A DNA stretch of 64,000 bases from Gerris lacustris (GCA_951217055.1 OX578280.1:46441882-46505881), one strand, 5' to 3'. Shown: positions 25,191 to 37,109, counted from the first letter of the stretch. A program made the numbers and translations. The notes: a model not told the origin generated them from the sequence alone.

Positions 25191-26350
25191 AACCTATTAT
25201 TAGGTCTTCAGTTCCTAAGCAGTAGTTCTAAGTAAATTGTTTTGATTTATTTAAGTGAGTAGCTCAAATACAAGAGTCTATAAAATTTATTTTATTAAAG
25301 GGGTATTATTCATTCTTTAAAAACACTAAATCAAGAAAAATAAATTCAAAACTATTATTACGACAAAAAAATATATTTATACATATATATATTATTTTTT
25401 TTATATATATTATAATAATAGTCATAAAAAATTAAAAAAAAAAAAAAAAAAAAAAAATACCATCCATAATTATAAAAATTACAAAAGCTGGAAAAAACCT
25501 AGCAAATATAATAATTATACTTACAATTTATAAATAATAATATATTTCATAAAATATATATGTGTATATATTAAATTGTGAAGTAATTAAAAATAATTAT
25601 AAATTTAACAGATAAATTAATTAAAGAAATCAATAACGATAAAATAATAATACAATGACTTATTATTGAAAATAATAGGGGTAATTGCAAATTAGAATTT
25701 CATAATTTACAGAAAATAAGTTAAATCTGTACCCATATTAAATTTTTTACAAATTTATTAATTTATTTTTCCAAAAACATATTAAGATTTCAATTCCTAA
25801 ATTAATGACATATTCAGATTGAAATATTAATAACTATTAGAACGACTAGATGAATGAACCACCCCATTGATAGATATTTTATGTGGATGATCTGCCTTTC
25901 CTTTAATAAGCATTGCATCTCAATCTTTCTTTTATGTTCTGATATTACAAGAAGAAGTGATCAGCCACTTTTAAGTATTGAGTACAGATCTAATCAATGT
26001 GATCATTAGTGTGAAATATGTCTTACCTCTCTGGTATTAGAACCTGATACGTCAGTTGTGGGTGAATAATAATAGTTTGTGCCAATTTACTTTTATTTAT
26101 TTATTTTCTTTAGTGTCTGATAAAGATAATGCAGCACGTACCATAACATAAAATACTATGGTCATTAATAATGTAGTAGTAGTAGTAGTAAGATCCTAGT
26201 ATTAGATGGGTGGGACAAACCACTTGTTCGAACCCTAGCAATTAAGCTATCTTTTAGGCCCATTTTAATAGCTCTGCGGTAGAGAGTTCCAACCACTTCA
26301 CACATCATACCTCTGTACATTGTACCACCAAAGCGAATATGGTGTGTTTA
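25191..26350. other. AT-rich intergenic DNA
   Basis: Low-complexity A-runs (25434-25457) and a short AGT trinucleotide repeat at about 26174-26190. No gene is seen. Confidence 0.6.
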
Positions 26351-26354
26351 CTAG

Positions 26355-26478
26355 TAAGCCATATAAATCAGAGCATCGCGACGAGGGATTGAACTTACGA
26401 CCTCATGCCACCCTTGATTCATTGATGGCCGAGCAGATGTGGTAGATAATTTAATCCACACTGCCACGCTGGCTCTCT
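26355..26478 (-). repeat. tRNA-derived SINE
   Basis: On the minus strand an A-box-like TGGCAGTGTGG (near 26468) is followed after about 70 bp by AGTTCAATCCCT (26395-26385), a B box. The spacing is longer than in a tRNA, so this is a SINE head, not a functional tRNA. Confidence 0.6.
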
Positions 26479-27672
26479 GTGAATGACATATCTTAAAGTA
26501 ACAATTAATGTGACTTTGAAGCGGTCTATATTACAATTGTTAAAATATAGTTTGTTAATAAACTTTTTTTTTTTTTTTTTAAAGGCTGTTGGACAGCTTG
26601 GTCATATACATCCAATTCTAAACTTTAGTGTATTAATAAAAATCAGGTATATTGAAACCTGAAGTTGGTTTTTGGACATAAACCTTAAATTTTCAACCAA
26701 ACTAATTCCCTTAAATCAAGACTATCGGTAGACATGCAGTGATGTCCATGTTAAGATAAATACAGAAAACCTAAAATTTACAGTTTTAAGTATTTTTCTA
26801 TTAATTTGACCTTTTTACCTTCCAGTTTACAATCAAATAAAGAAGTAATTAAATAAATAAAGGGTTTTATTGTACTAATTTTAACTTCCCTTAGCTGCTT
26901 AAACACTTAATTTTGAACACAAATATTATATTTCGTTTTTCCTAACACACTAGAGATGTAGCATCAATATATATGTTTAAAACATGAAATAAAAATAAAT
27001 ACAAAGAAACAGTCTTCTTTCTTTTTATTAAGATGACCTCCATCAATGCTCTTATTTCCCATGAAACAAAAAAGATCACACAAACAAAAAAAAATATATA
27101 TATATAATATACAGAAATTTCATTTGAGTACAGATTTAAAATGAAAAAATATTATAAATAATTAAATAAATATAAAATAAAAAGGAAATTAACGACTTGA
27201 TTACACATCAGGTACAATTAATATTATTTTTTCTTTCATTATTTTTTTAATTTCTGTATTGAAGAATTAATTAAGGTAAATGTATTATACTAAACAATTA
27301 AAAAAATGTTTTTAATTAAATTTAAAATTTTTATATTTAATAATTTAAATTATTGTGCAAGGTATTAAAATATTTTATGTTAATAATGCAGAGAGAATGA
27401 TTTTTTTTATTTTTAAATCAAAGCTTCTAGTTGACAATACTCAAAATTTTAGAAGGTCAACAGCACAAACATGATAATTCAAAGTTGGTTTTTTCACGAA
27501 AAACAACAAAAAATAAATAAATAACTACAATTAACACATAAATTAATGTTTAGACAATAGCTTTACCTTATCAGGTAGTTAATATTTTTAATTGTAGAAA
27601 GTGAACACAGATGGTGAAACACTTCGTCCCAGTAAAAAAATACACCTATCACATTTGCTGTTTTAGACTTAT
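26479..27672. other. AT-rich intergenic DNA
   Basis: Poly-T run at 26565-26580 and A/T low complexity. No gene is seen. Confidence 0.6.
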
Positions 27673-27927
27673 CGACTTGTCATAAAAGAGGTGTAGTTCA
27701 ATAATCAAACGTCTTCACACAGAATGATTTTATTTAAACATTTGACCAGTTTTGGCTGTTCCAAAGCAGCCTTCTTCAAAAAATTTGAAGGTTATTATAG
27801 AGTGACTTAAAAAGTGCAAGTTTACAATAAACATAAGTATTGTTACTTGTATGAAGTGAAGAAAACAGTTGGTGAAATCCAAGTTAATTGTTTGGTTATT
27901 GAACTACACTTCTTTTACGATGAGTCG
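27673..27927. mobile_element. 255-bp inverted-end element with Penelope-like motif
   Basis: Inverted ends of about 38 bp, CGACTTGTCATAAAAGAGGT and onward at the left, complementary to the right end at 27889-27927. Inside, the minus strand carries GAAGAAG, a GGCTG/CAGCC hairpin and AAAACTGG...AAATAAAA, the layout seen at the end of Penelope-like elements. Confidence 0.7.
27751..27778 (-). ncRNA. Hammerhead-like motif (eroded)
   Basis: Minus strand TTGAAGA, then a 5-bp hairpin (27754-27758 with 27667+100 to 27771, i.e. 27767-27771) and AAAAC. The U-for-C change at the core start and the missing G of GAAA argue against activity. It is listed because the same arrangement recurs elsewhere in the window. 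Confidence 0.25.
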
Positions 27928-28317
27928 CTATCACAAATTATAGAAAAATTCAGTCAAGGATCTTTTTGATTTCTTAAAATTCGAGCGAAGCTGATATCTT
28001 CTACCTGAATAAGTAGCAGTACAGGTGGAGCTTCTGGGTCTTGTTCGGAAGTCCGACACCACTAATTTGCACTTCTATATTATACAGGAGAGATTATATT
28101 CCTTCGATACTCTTCTGAATAGAAGTGACAATATACCTCTGCCTTAACAGTGAATAAGACTAAAAGATATATTCACTTCAGACAAAGCAACATATGTAGA
28201 AGTGTCATATCAGTTTGTCTTAATAGTTAATTAGACTAAGGGATATTACTATGTCTATATGCAGGAGAGATTGTATTCCTTTGTCTAAACAACTTTATAG
28301 CTTAGTGGTATTGGCCT
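27928..28317. other. Intergenic DNA with short internal repeats
   Basis: CAGGAGAGATT.TATTCCTT occurs twice (about 28085 and 28263) and AGAAGTG, GACTAA.GATAT blocks recur, suggesting an eroded duplication. No gene is seen. Confidence 0.5.
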
Positions 28318-28445
28318 GAACAAGCCCAAGATTTACTTACCTTGTACACTTGCCCCCAGCACAATTACAGGGAGAAAGACAATTTTTTTTGTGATACTAC
28401 TTATCAGAGCAAACCCTAGCAACTCTATTTTAGAAATCTTCTTGT
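28318..28445. repeat. Dispersed repeat copy (pairs with 20690-20835)
   Basis: Second copy of the repeat described at 20690-20835. Confidence 0.75.
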
Positions 28446-31400
28446 AGTCACCAACTATTTTATCAAATCAATTACTTTCCCTCTGCAAAAATAACTTTCA
28501 CTGTAATAAAATTGAATACGTAAAAAAAAAAAATACAAACAAAAAATTATGAAGTTTTAATGAACAATTAAAATATTAATTTAAAGTCTTAAGAACACTA
28601 ACCTTCACCTTACTTCATTATCTCAAAATCATTTACATTCAATATTTTTTTAAGGAAGGGAGGAAAAATGGTGAAGCATATATCTTTATTTTATTTACTG
28701 AGGTATGCAGCGGTATACACTATCAATGACCTACAGTTTATTCTTTCCTTTTTTTTTCACTTATTTAAATATAATATTTATATAATTAGTGACTAAAAAC
28801 CTATTAATAAATTAAATAAACACATTAGGCAAAATAAAAAATACATATAATATAAAAATACATACATAAAGAGTATCCTGAATTTCATTAAATTTAGCAA
28901 ATATAGATATATAATTGCAAAAAAACCTTCATTCTTGTTTCTTATATCTTCAAGAAGAAAAGAAATTTCACCAAAACATCGGAAAAATACAAAATTTTGA
29001 TTATACTTTTGACTGATCCTCAATATTACCAATTTTTATTTAATTCACAGTAATAAATATCCACACAGTTATCATACAATTATAACTAAAATTTAAAAAT
29101 AAATTTTTTATTGTCAAATATCATAATAAAAATATTGTATTAAGGTCTAGATTCAACTTCTTTAATTTGCTATTCGATCAAAAAATAAATTATGTTCATC
29201 TATTCATAATTTTTCAATTTAAGCGGTTCAAATTGTCTAAAATATAGTTGTAAAATTAACTTTTGGGAACAAATAACTTTAAAACAAAACTTAAGTTTTA
29301 AAATTTAAAGTTCGACTCAAAAGTATTAATCAAACTTGGAATTTCAATTCATTAATTTTTACAGAAAACTCCAATGACTTTAAAGATATTACAAACGCAA
29401 CAAATACATTTGTTTTCAAAACAATTTGATAAATTTTGTTCAATGAATTCAGAAGGCTCCTTATAATATTACAAAAAAAACACATTAATATCATAAAATA
29501 TAATTTTATACCTATGATAAATATATTTATACATCTTTTTTTCAATATTTATTATTTAAAATTATGATTTTATATAAATTTAATAATACAACATAAATGA
29601 ATATATTTTAGAAGACTTTAAAGCAAATCAAGCAAGGGCTATTATTTAAGAAGCGATAAAAAAAATTATTTCTAATGCTGGGATGAGTGAATTTATTCTT
29701 TTACCTCTATGTTGGATAGAGACAAATTCACCCAGCTGCAGGACATATAGTGAAAATATAATATGAATAACTTAGCACAACAAATACATAAAATAAATAA
29801 AGTTTATACAAATTTTCCAATATAAGATTTGAATAAATGTGACGGTAAGTGCAGTCTCTGATATAAATATTTTTATATAAAAATCTGAAAATTTATTTTT
29901 TATTATAATAAAAAATAAATACTTTAATCAACCACATGATAAAAACAGTGTTTTTTTTAGCTAAACTAAAACCATTATTATAAATTTTACTATTTTATTT
30001 TTCTACTTTTTTATTTATATATATTTTTATTTTTTTTTATTTTTTGTTTTTGTTTTTTAGCAAATAATCAGGTAAATTTAAATAAAAACGGTGTAATTTT
30101 TAGATATAATATTTTTTTTTACATTTTATTTCATTTATATAATTTGTTTTAATGATATATACCTATGTATTTATTAAAAAATAAATTTCTATAAAACTAA
30201 ATCTGATGCAAATCTATTTGTTCACTATTTTATTGCGAGTATATTTTTTTCAAAAAAAAAAAATTGGTAAAATTTTTAAATTTCTTCAAGTTAAACTATT
30301 AATTAAAATAGTTCAGAAAGAAATTTTAAATGTTATTTTTGGAAACAATGTTTAAGGAAATAGAAGTGTGGTGTAGGTGAATATTAAAAAATACAGTTAT
30401 ACATTTTACGGCAGATAAAATACGTTTTATCTGCCCGCCTCTTCATTAATAATATTAATGACGACTCCATCGACATTGACAAAGTGGTACCATCTTAACA
30501 GCAGCATAGTGATCATACTGAAGAACAAATTTTCGTCTCCAAAATCTAAATTTCCAAGACAGAAATTTTTTAAGAGAACCTTTCCTGAAGAAGAGAAATT
30601 CTGTAACTTTAGTAACAAGTTTTACTGAAACTATTTTACCTTGACATAAGTCACAGTTTTGATATATATGCATATATAAACTTAGTTACAGAATCGCCAT
30701 AAACGCAGGTATATCAATTTGTTAACATACCTCTAACTGTATTGCAATCTGCTTATAAAATTTGTTTTCTTTGAATAATTCTGTAACTTTAAAACCTCGC
30801 TTGACAATATTAAGTTATAACCATCTCAACCTTGACTTAGTAGTCTTGATGCCTTATCAACTTAAAGTACAGAAATGAAATAAATGTAGAAACTTTAACT
30901 GTAGTTCCATTTCCAAATCAAATCATCAAAGTTTAAATGTGATTCCATCGGTATTCCAACTTTGTTTTCTTTGAATAATTCTGTAAAATATATATATATA
31001 TTTCTATTTGTTTTATTAAAATTAAAAAAGTTTCATATAATTTATATATAAACGTGAGTTAAATTAAAGAATATAATACAATTTGCAATTTTTTTAAAAA
31101 GAAGTGTTACTAGATCATAATTTTATATATATAAATATATAGAATAAAGAGACTGCACTTTTGTCTATAGTGTAATAAAAAATAAATAATATATAGCATA
31201 AATAAATGTGTAAATAATTAGCATTAAGAATACTAATGTATAACAATAACTAATAATAATTAATAAGCTCTATCACGTAAATACAAAATACAATAATCAC
31301 ATTATCACATAATACTATAATATTTGAATTAAATATTATAAAATAATTTTTAGGTGGATTTTCAAAGTATCTATTTTTATTTATTTATTTTATTTTAAAT

Positions 31401-31457
31401 TAAAACTATAGACAAAATCAAAAATAAGAAATGGAATATTTAACATTTAATATTTGA
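28446..31457. other. Very AT-rich intergenic DNA
   Basis: No gene is supported; open frames here are Phe/Leu/Asn-rich and look like chance. Local structures are a 10-bp-arm hairpin at 30411-30434 (GCAGATAAAA / TTTTATCTGC) and an exact 26-bp direct repeat, TTTGTTTTCTTTGAATAATT plus six bases, at about 30760 and 30961. Confidence 0.6.
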
Positions 31458-31508
31458 AATTCAATTTTTTAAGTTTTTGGTAGTTTTCATACTACGGAAA
31501 GTTAAATT

Positions 31509-31694
31509 TTAATTTAAATCAAATTATAATTATTATTAACTACGGGAAACAGACAGTGAAAAATACACTCCTGTGCCGGGATTTGAACCACGGGCCTCTA
31601 TATAGAGGCCCGTGGTTCAAATCCCGGCACAGGAGTGTATTTTTCACTGTCTGTTTCCCGTAGTTAATAATAATTATAATTTGATTTAAATTAA
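31509..31694. repeat. Perfect 186-bp palindrome carrying a tRNA-like SINE segment
   Basis: Two 93-bp arms meet at 31601/31602 with no loop and no mismatch. Each arm contains TGGTTCAAATCCCGGCACAG (as such or reversed), a tRNA-type B box and T-arm, followed by a shared AT-rich tail. The left arm continues outward into 31458-31508, which matches 8033-8085. It is thus an inverted duplication of part of a SINE, or an assembly artefact. Confidence 0.95.
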
Positions 31695-32636
31695 CATTTA
31701 ATATTCATGAATCCTTTTAAAATTTGAAAAAAATGAAATACATTAATATTTTTGTCTAAGTCACAAAATTTTATATGAGTGCTGCAAATTTAATTTAATT
31801 TTTTTTTTTTTTTTAATATTTGTACATTTCATTTACTATTTTCAAACTTTCCTTATAAATACACGAACAAATAACAAATAATTTTATTTTTTTTACAAAA
31901 ATGAATGCTGAAAATAATATAAAAGATTTAAAATGTCATTTACTGTTTTAAAACTTTACTTATTACTAGGTGATAAAATAAAAAATATCAATATTTTATT
32001 TATAATAAATAATAAAAAGGAAAACATTTTAAATTAAAAAATAGCACTAATATCAATACTCCTGATTTTTCACCTGTGCTCTTACCAATTTAGCTATGAT
32101 GAAAGAATGATCTTCATCTGTTCTGAAATTATAGACGAATCACAATCATTAGTGAAATAAGCCTAAAATATTTAGAGGGACCGAAGATTTCCAGCACAAA
32201 TATCTAGATAACAAATTTTTAATAGTAGTCCACAATGTGTAGAGATGGGTTTTAAATTTAGAAAATTGAATTGAATAGTAATCAATTAACTCATGACATT
32301 GTTTGAAATTAATTTCAATTAATATTATTCATTTGCTTCATAATAATAATTAATGGATTATTATTAAAAAATTAAATATAAATATATAATTAAATGCAGT
32401 TGAGTCAATAACCTCTTAGATTAGAGCTTCTAAATGTGATATAGGAAAAGTTAATAATTTCAATTAACAATAGGTGGAGATGGTTAGTTGACGAGGAGTG
32501 TCAAACTCTGGGTTAAAGGGGTTTGTGGGTTATAATATATTATCTCTTAAGTATTCAACAAAATAGAATGCTTGATAACAAACATTCTTTATAGGGAGGT
32601 AGTAAAACAAAGTAATTTACCGGCCATTTCTATGTA
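31695..32636. other. AT-rich intergenic DNA
   Basis: Low complexity; no gene or sharp repeat is seen. Confidence 0.6.
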
Positions 32637-32974
32637 CAGTAGAACCTCGATAAACCGTTAAGCCCGGGACCAGAGCATTGACGAATAATCCAAAAGGCGG
32701 TCAAGCGAGAAAGAAATAAATTTTATGGCAAAATGTGACACGTAATTTCTATTTTTGAATAGGGGGACAAAAACTTTACGACCCAATAGTTAAAAATATT
32801 TTGGCTCATCCAGGGACATTTTGAGCTTAATAATTGATAGGCAGTACCTTCATATTTACATGCTGGGAGCTGGTTGGGGGTAGTGGGGGTAAAGAGGGAT
32901 GGGCTCAGTAGGTGTGCCTGACGGTTAAGCAAGAAAGAGGGTCAATAGGGAGACGGATAATTGAGATTCTACTG
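32637..32974. mobile_element. pogo/Tigger-like MITE, 338 bp
   Basis: Ends CAGTAGAACCTCGATAAACC and, inverted, CAGTAGAATCTCAATTATCC, flanked by TA duplications (32635-32636 and 32975-32976). CAGTAGAACCTCG-type ends are characteristic of the pogo/Tigger branch of Tc1/mariner transposons. The interior is non-coding. Confidence 0.88.
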
Positions 32975-33270
32975 TACTACCCGGACTATTCAATTGGTCT
33001 TAGATGTGATGGTTCTACTTTCCTGTAGTATACAACCAGTGTAAAATATGGTAATATGGTATGTGGTATGTTACTAACTGTAGTATATTACAAATTATAG
33101 TATATTACATTTTTATCTGAGAAGGATTTCTCTTCTGTCTTATGCTCTATTTGGAGCAATATGAATTAAGTCGTTAAGTAAACATATCACAACCTGTAGC
33201 ATGTAACACCTAATTAATAGTATACTACAAGCTGTTAGATATTACAAACTGTAATGTATTACACATAATA

Positions 33271-34011
33271 CGAGGCGTGTCCCAAAAGTAAGGTCTCCAA
33301 GCGCCTAGCGGCCGAGGGAATTGTTTTCTCTGTAGATGGCAACACTGATACATAGTTTGGCTCTTACCCTTCCTCTGGCTGCCCTAGTTGACCATATCGG
33401 ACCCTTAGTTGGCGTGTGACGTGAAATAGATATGGCTGCTTCTACACTCAGTGTGAACTCCGCTTTTTTGGACCGGAAAGGGGTTCTTCTCATTGAGTTT
33501 ATGCCTACTGGAACCACAATCAATGCAGCCTCTTATTGTTAGACTGATAAAACTGCGCAGAGCAATCCAAGATCGAAGACGAGGCATGCTGACAAAAGGG
33601 ATTTGTCTTCTGCATGACAACGCTCGGCCACATGTTGCCCGTGACACAAGAGCCGTTTTGGTTCAGTTTGGTTGGGAAATTTTATCCCCCCCCCCCCCCC
33701 CCTACAACCCAGATTTTTCCCCGTAGGACTTCCACTTTTTCTTGAACCTGAAAAAACATTTTGGAGGAAGATGGATGGCTACAGACGAGGAAGTGAAAAA
33801 AGAAGTCACTGGGTAGCTGGAAAAGAAGCTAGTTTTTATGAGGAGGGCATAAAAACTTCCAGTGTGCCTTGAAAAGTGCATCCAAGTGAATGGTGATTAT
33901 GTTGAAAAATAACACTTATACACACAACATACCCAGGTAATTTTTTTGTTTTAATAAACGTTTTTTTGATTTTTTAAAAATATGGAGACCTTATTTTTGA
34001 GACACGCCCAG
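33271..34011 (+). mobile_element. Internally deleted mariner-family transposon, 741 bp
   Basis: The inverted ends GGCGTGTC.CAAAA.TAAGG and onward start at 33271 and end at 34011, flanked by TA (33269-33270, 34012-34013). Full mariners are about 1.3 kb, so roughly 500-600 bp are missing; the 5' leader joins almost directly to the catalytic part. The remaining ends are well matched. Confidence 0.92.
33430..33912 (+). pseudogene. Mariner transposase remnant (catalytic C-terminal part)
   Basis: Shifting between frames, the strand encodes transposase pieces: a DRKGVLL start, FMPTGTTINA, LLHDNARPHVARDT (the second catalytic Asp region, HDNARPH), and then YNPDFSP with DFHFF-like text (third catalytic region). 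A poly-C run at 33687-33702 lies where YNPD begins and shifts the frame. The N-terminal DNA-binding half is missing, so it is inactive. Confidence 0.88.
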
Positions 34012-34260
34012 TAGTACATTATTGAGTGTAGTATATTGCACATAACATATAACAGTAAATTACAGACTGCAGTAAACTATACATAATATTATATAACAGA
34101 TTATAGTATAATAAAAATTATTATACATTACAACTGTAATAGAATAAACATAATAATAATACAGACGGTCGTACATTACAAACTGTAATATATTATTTGA
34201 AACATATATAATCTATCTTTTAAAATTTGCAGTTCTGACTCAATTGATAAATAATATTAT

Positions 34261-34280
34261 GTGTGTGTGTGTGTGTGTGT
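34261..34280. repeat. (GT)10 microsatellite
   Basis: Ten uninterrupted GT units. Confidence 0.98.
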
Positions 34281-34787
34281 TAATGTTGTTTACAACCCTT
34301 TAAAATACACTTACCAGACAAGTTAAAGCAAAATAAAAAACAAAACAGAAATTGATTCCTCAAAGCAAAACAAACTAAAGGATTAGTCGTTGTAAATAAG
34401 TATTTTAAAACTCTTAAGAGGTCCTTAAAAAAATGTAATAATTACAAAAATAACATTGAAGAAATTGGATTACTGGATTACAATTAATGGAAGAGAAAAG
34501 TATAGAACAATTGTCATTGGAAAAAATGAAACAAACTATCACAGTCTATATAATTTTCAACTTAATGTTTTTGGATTAAAAATAATTAAAGTGTATTGGA
34601 AGAAATAAGAATTTACATTTAAAAAAAAAAAAAAAAATCCTTGCTTCAATAAACAAAATTCCCATTTTTTATTTATTTATTATTTTTGTTCTTGCATTAA
34701 TGCTAAAAATATTTTTAAGTGATATTGTTTTAAATACGTTTAAAAAATTAAGTTAATAACTGTATTTAATAATAATAATAATTAAAG
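34281..34787. other. AT-rich intergenic DNA
   Basis: A-run at 34620-34637. No gene is seen. Confidence 0.6.
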
Positions 34788-34853
34788 CTTAATTATAAGT
34801 AGTTGGTTGTTTTTTGGAATGAAAGTCCTTTATTATATTTTATTCAAACAAGC

Positions 34854-34882
34854 TTTCGTCCAGGGAACCTGGACTTCTTCAG
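34854..34882 (-). ncRNA. Hammerhead-like ribozyme motif of the Penelope-like element
   Basis: Minus strand: CTGAAGA (34882-34876), one base, a perfect 7-bp stem (34874-34868 with 34864-34858, 3-base loop) and then GAAA (34857-34854). This is the hammerhead core order (CUGANGA, stem II, GAAA). Penelope-like elements are known to carry hammerheads in their terminal repeats. There is one extra A before stem II and I could not place stems I and III with confidence. Confidence 0.55.
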
Positions 34883-35040
34883 GTTATGGAAATACTGTAA
34901 ATTTAGAGAAACAAATGGTCAAAATGAAAACGAATTTTGGAAATGAAAGTCTTACCAAGTTAATTTTGATTGATTTTATGTTTTTTTGAAAAGAATTAAT
35001 TTTATTTTTTTAACTGACATACCTAATCAAAAATTTTGAA

Positions 35041-35775
35041 TTATTTATTTTTATTTGTATTAAATATAATATTTGTGTAAATGTTGCTTAATTTATTGGT
35101 GTCTTGTTTCAAGTTTATGTTGTTAGTATTTGATTTTATGTATAACATTTCCAGTGTGAGTCGTTTTTGGTGGTGTTTTTCAGTGTGTAGAATATTATAT
35201 TTATCTGTGTCTAATGTGTGTTTAGTGTTGTGTGCGTGTTCTGATATAGCTGTGTTAGTGTTGTTATTTGAGATGTCTTTAATATGTTGATGAAATCTGT
35301 TTTTGAATTGTTGTGAAGTTTCTCCTATGTATGTTGCAGGGCATTGTTTACAGTTAATTTGGTATACGATGTTACTTTGTTGCAGAGGAGGGATGGAATC
35401 TTTGAGTTTGGAGTATAAAATTGATTTTAGGGTGGTGGAATTTTTTTGAGCTATTTTGATATTATTATAAGGTTGAAACAATTTTTTAATTTGTTCACCA
35501 GTGTGTTTTATGTAGGGCAAGGTGTAGTATTTAGCTAAAACGGGAGGTGTCGTATTTTGTGAGGTATTGTTAATGTTGTTATTGTGTTTTTGGAGTAGTT
35601 AATTAATTATTCTGTTGGGGTAATTATTTTTATTAAGTGTATCTTTTATAAATGATATGTTTTCGTTATGAAATTGTTTATCAGAGAGGGTAAGGATTTG
35701 ATTAATGAAGTTATTAGCACAGTTAATTTTGTAAGAATATGGTTGGTGTGAATAGAAATGGAAGAGTCTACCCGA
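35041..35775 (-). pseudogene. Penelope-like element protein: end of RT region and GIY-YIG endonuclease
   Basis: From the right, the frame reads YSYKINCANNFINQILTL (C-terminal RT-side text), hits an in-frame TAA at 35601-35599, and then runs open from about 35598 to 35041; the first Met after it is at 35520 (159 residues). Residues around 50-95 carry IVYQINCKQCPATYIGET with a downstream R and H, i.e. a GIY-YIG nuclease with the CxxC pair specific to Penelope elements, and a RLTLEMLYI motif with the catalytic Glu. The nuclease half is intact as a frame. Confidence 0.88.
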
Positions 35776-35906
35776 ATAAGTGGGTTTTGTTTTTCAAAGC
35801 TTGTTTGAATAAAATATAATAAAGGACTTTCATTCCAAAAAACAACCAACTACTTATATAAAAAAACCTCAAGTCCACAAAAGAAAAACTTCAACTTAAT
35901 TATAAG

Positions 35907-36828
35907 AATGTAAAATAGCTTCATTATTCCATACAAGTTAAAGTATGTAGAGGTAAAACAGTAATGTAGAGCTTGCAGTAAAAGTTAAGTCAAAACATAA
36001 ATAGAAAATTAAACTTAGATCAATTATGTTGAGTTATTAAATATAATAGGCTAAACTATTTTTAATTTTTAGGACCTCTTAATTACAGCAAATAATAATT
36101 TTTATATAAAATATTTAAGGTACATATATTACATATATTTTTATAATAATTATTATTTCTCTTTTGTTTAATTAGCGATTGTTACATCTATAAAGTCAAA
36201 TATAATAAAAAATATAGACTACAAAAAAATAATTTATTTTTATTTTATTAAATTTGTTGGGAAAAAATTACTTCCTAAATTTTTTTTAAAAAGATATATT
36301 TATATGATTTTTTAAAATTTTATTGTTTTTTTTTATTAATTTATATATTTTACAACTAGTTAGTATTAATATTTTTGATCTCAAAAATAAATTTTAATTA
36401 CAGGAATTATAACATTGAAAGGGTATAATATTTTACAATTAGTGAAATTCATGAAAGAATGAATGTTTTATATTACTAATATCTGATAACAATTAAAGTG
36501 GCTATAATTTATAAATATGTATAAAATTGACTGTATTTATGTACGTCCAGAATTGATAGAAGAGTTTATCTAGAATATAATGAGAATTAAAATTGGAAAG
36601 TAACATTAAAGAGCTTTGTTATTTTTTTACTCTTCCATTGTTTAGAGAGCTTTAGTTTATAATCTTAATGGATTTATATTTTCCATTTTTGGAAGGATTA
36701 AGTTTCTCTATCTCAGAAGTTTTCTATTTTGGCTGTTGTGGAAAGTACCTTATTAAGAACTTTAGGTAGGGGGCAGAGTGGACTCGGCTTGGCAAATATA
36801 GCCAGTAGATTTAATTTTAAATACAAAA
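35907..36828. other. AT-rich intergenic DNA
   Basis: No gene or repeat boundary is seen. Confidence 0.6.
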
Positions 36829-36983
36829 GTGACCACCACAAGTGGAGCATAATAGAAAAACCTTAGAGTGACCACCAGAAATAGATGATAGTGGAAGCAT
36901 CTTATAGGGGCCACCATATGTGAAGCATAGTGGAATCACTTTATAGTGGCCACCAGAAGTGGAGCACAGTTTAACCACCTTGT
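36829..36983. repeat. 39-bp tandem repeat, four copies
   Basis: Units begin at 36829, 36868, 36907 and 36946, exactly 39 bp apart, each starting G.GRCCACCA.AAGTGGAGCA or a variant. The copies differ by several substitutions but by no insertion or deletion. Confidence 0.92.
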
Positions 36984-37109
36984 TACACTATGCTTAATTA
37001 TGTTACACTATAGTTTTTTTTTTCAAAAGCGGAGTCAGCTTTCCCTCAACCTTTGCTACTTTGGCCTTAGTAATGACAAAGAAAGTTATCACTAATCATC
37101 AATTATAGA

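Larger units (their letters stand above)
33020..34200. repeat. Degenerate satellite interrupted by a mariner
   Basis: Loose tandem copies of a 20-25 bp motif of the type ATTACAAACTGTAGTATATT occur on both sides of the mariner (33020-33268 and 34014-34200). The array predates the insertion. Confidence 0.7.
34788..35906 (-). mobile_element. Penelope-like retroelement (truncated) with 12-bp target duplication
   Basis: CTTAATTATAAG occurs at 34788-34799 and 35895-35906 as a target duplication. Between them lies the 3' part of a Penelope-like element in minus orientation. A segment of about 55 bp at the left end (34801-34855) recurs inverted at the right (35798-35853), the inverted-tail arrangement known for Penelope insertions. 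The right copy extends about 40 bp further than the left one. Confidence 0.88.

Noticed and set aside
28793..29545. Hydrophobic frames rich in Phe, Leu, Ile and Tyr on the minus strand
   Set aside because: This composition is what very T/A-rich DNA gives by chance; no conserved motif, and neighbouring frames are interrupted.
30427..30673. Two overlapping minus-strand frames of 63 and 72 residues
   Set aside because: They overlap in different frames, share no splice signals with any gene and include a repeat (TTCTGTAACTTTA) found again nearby.
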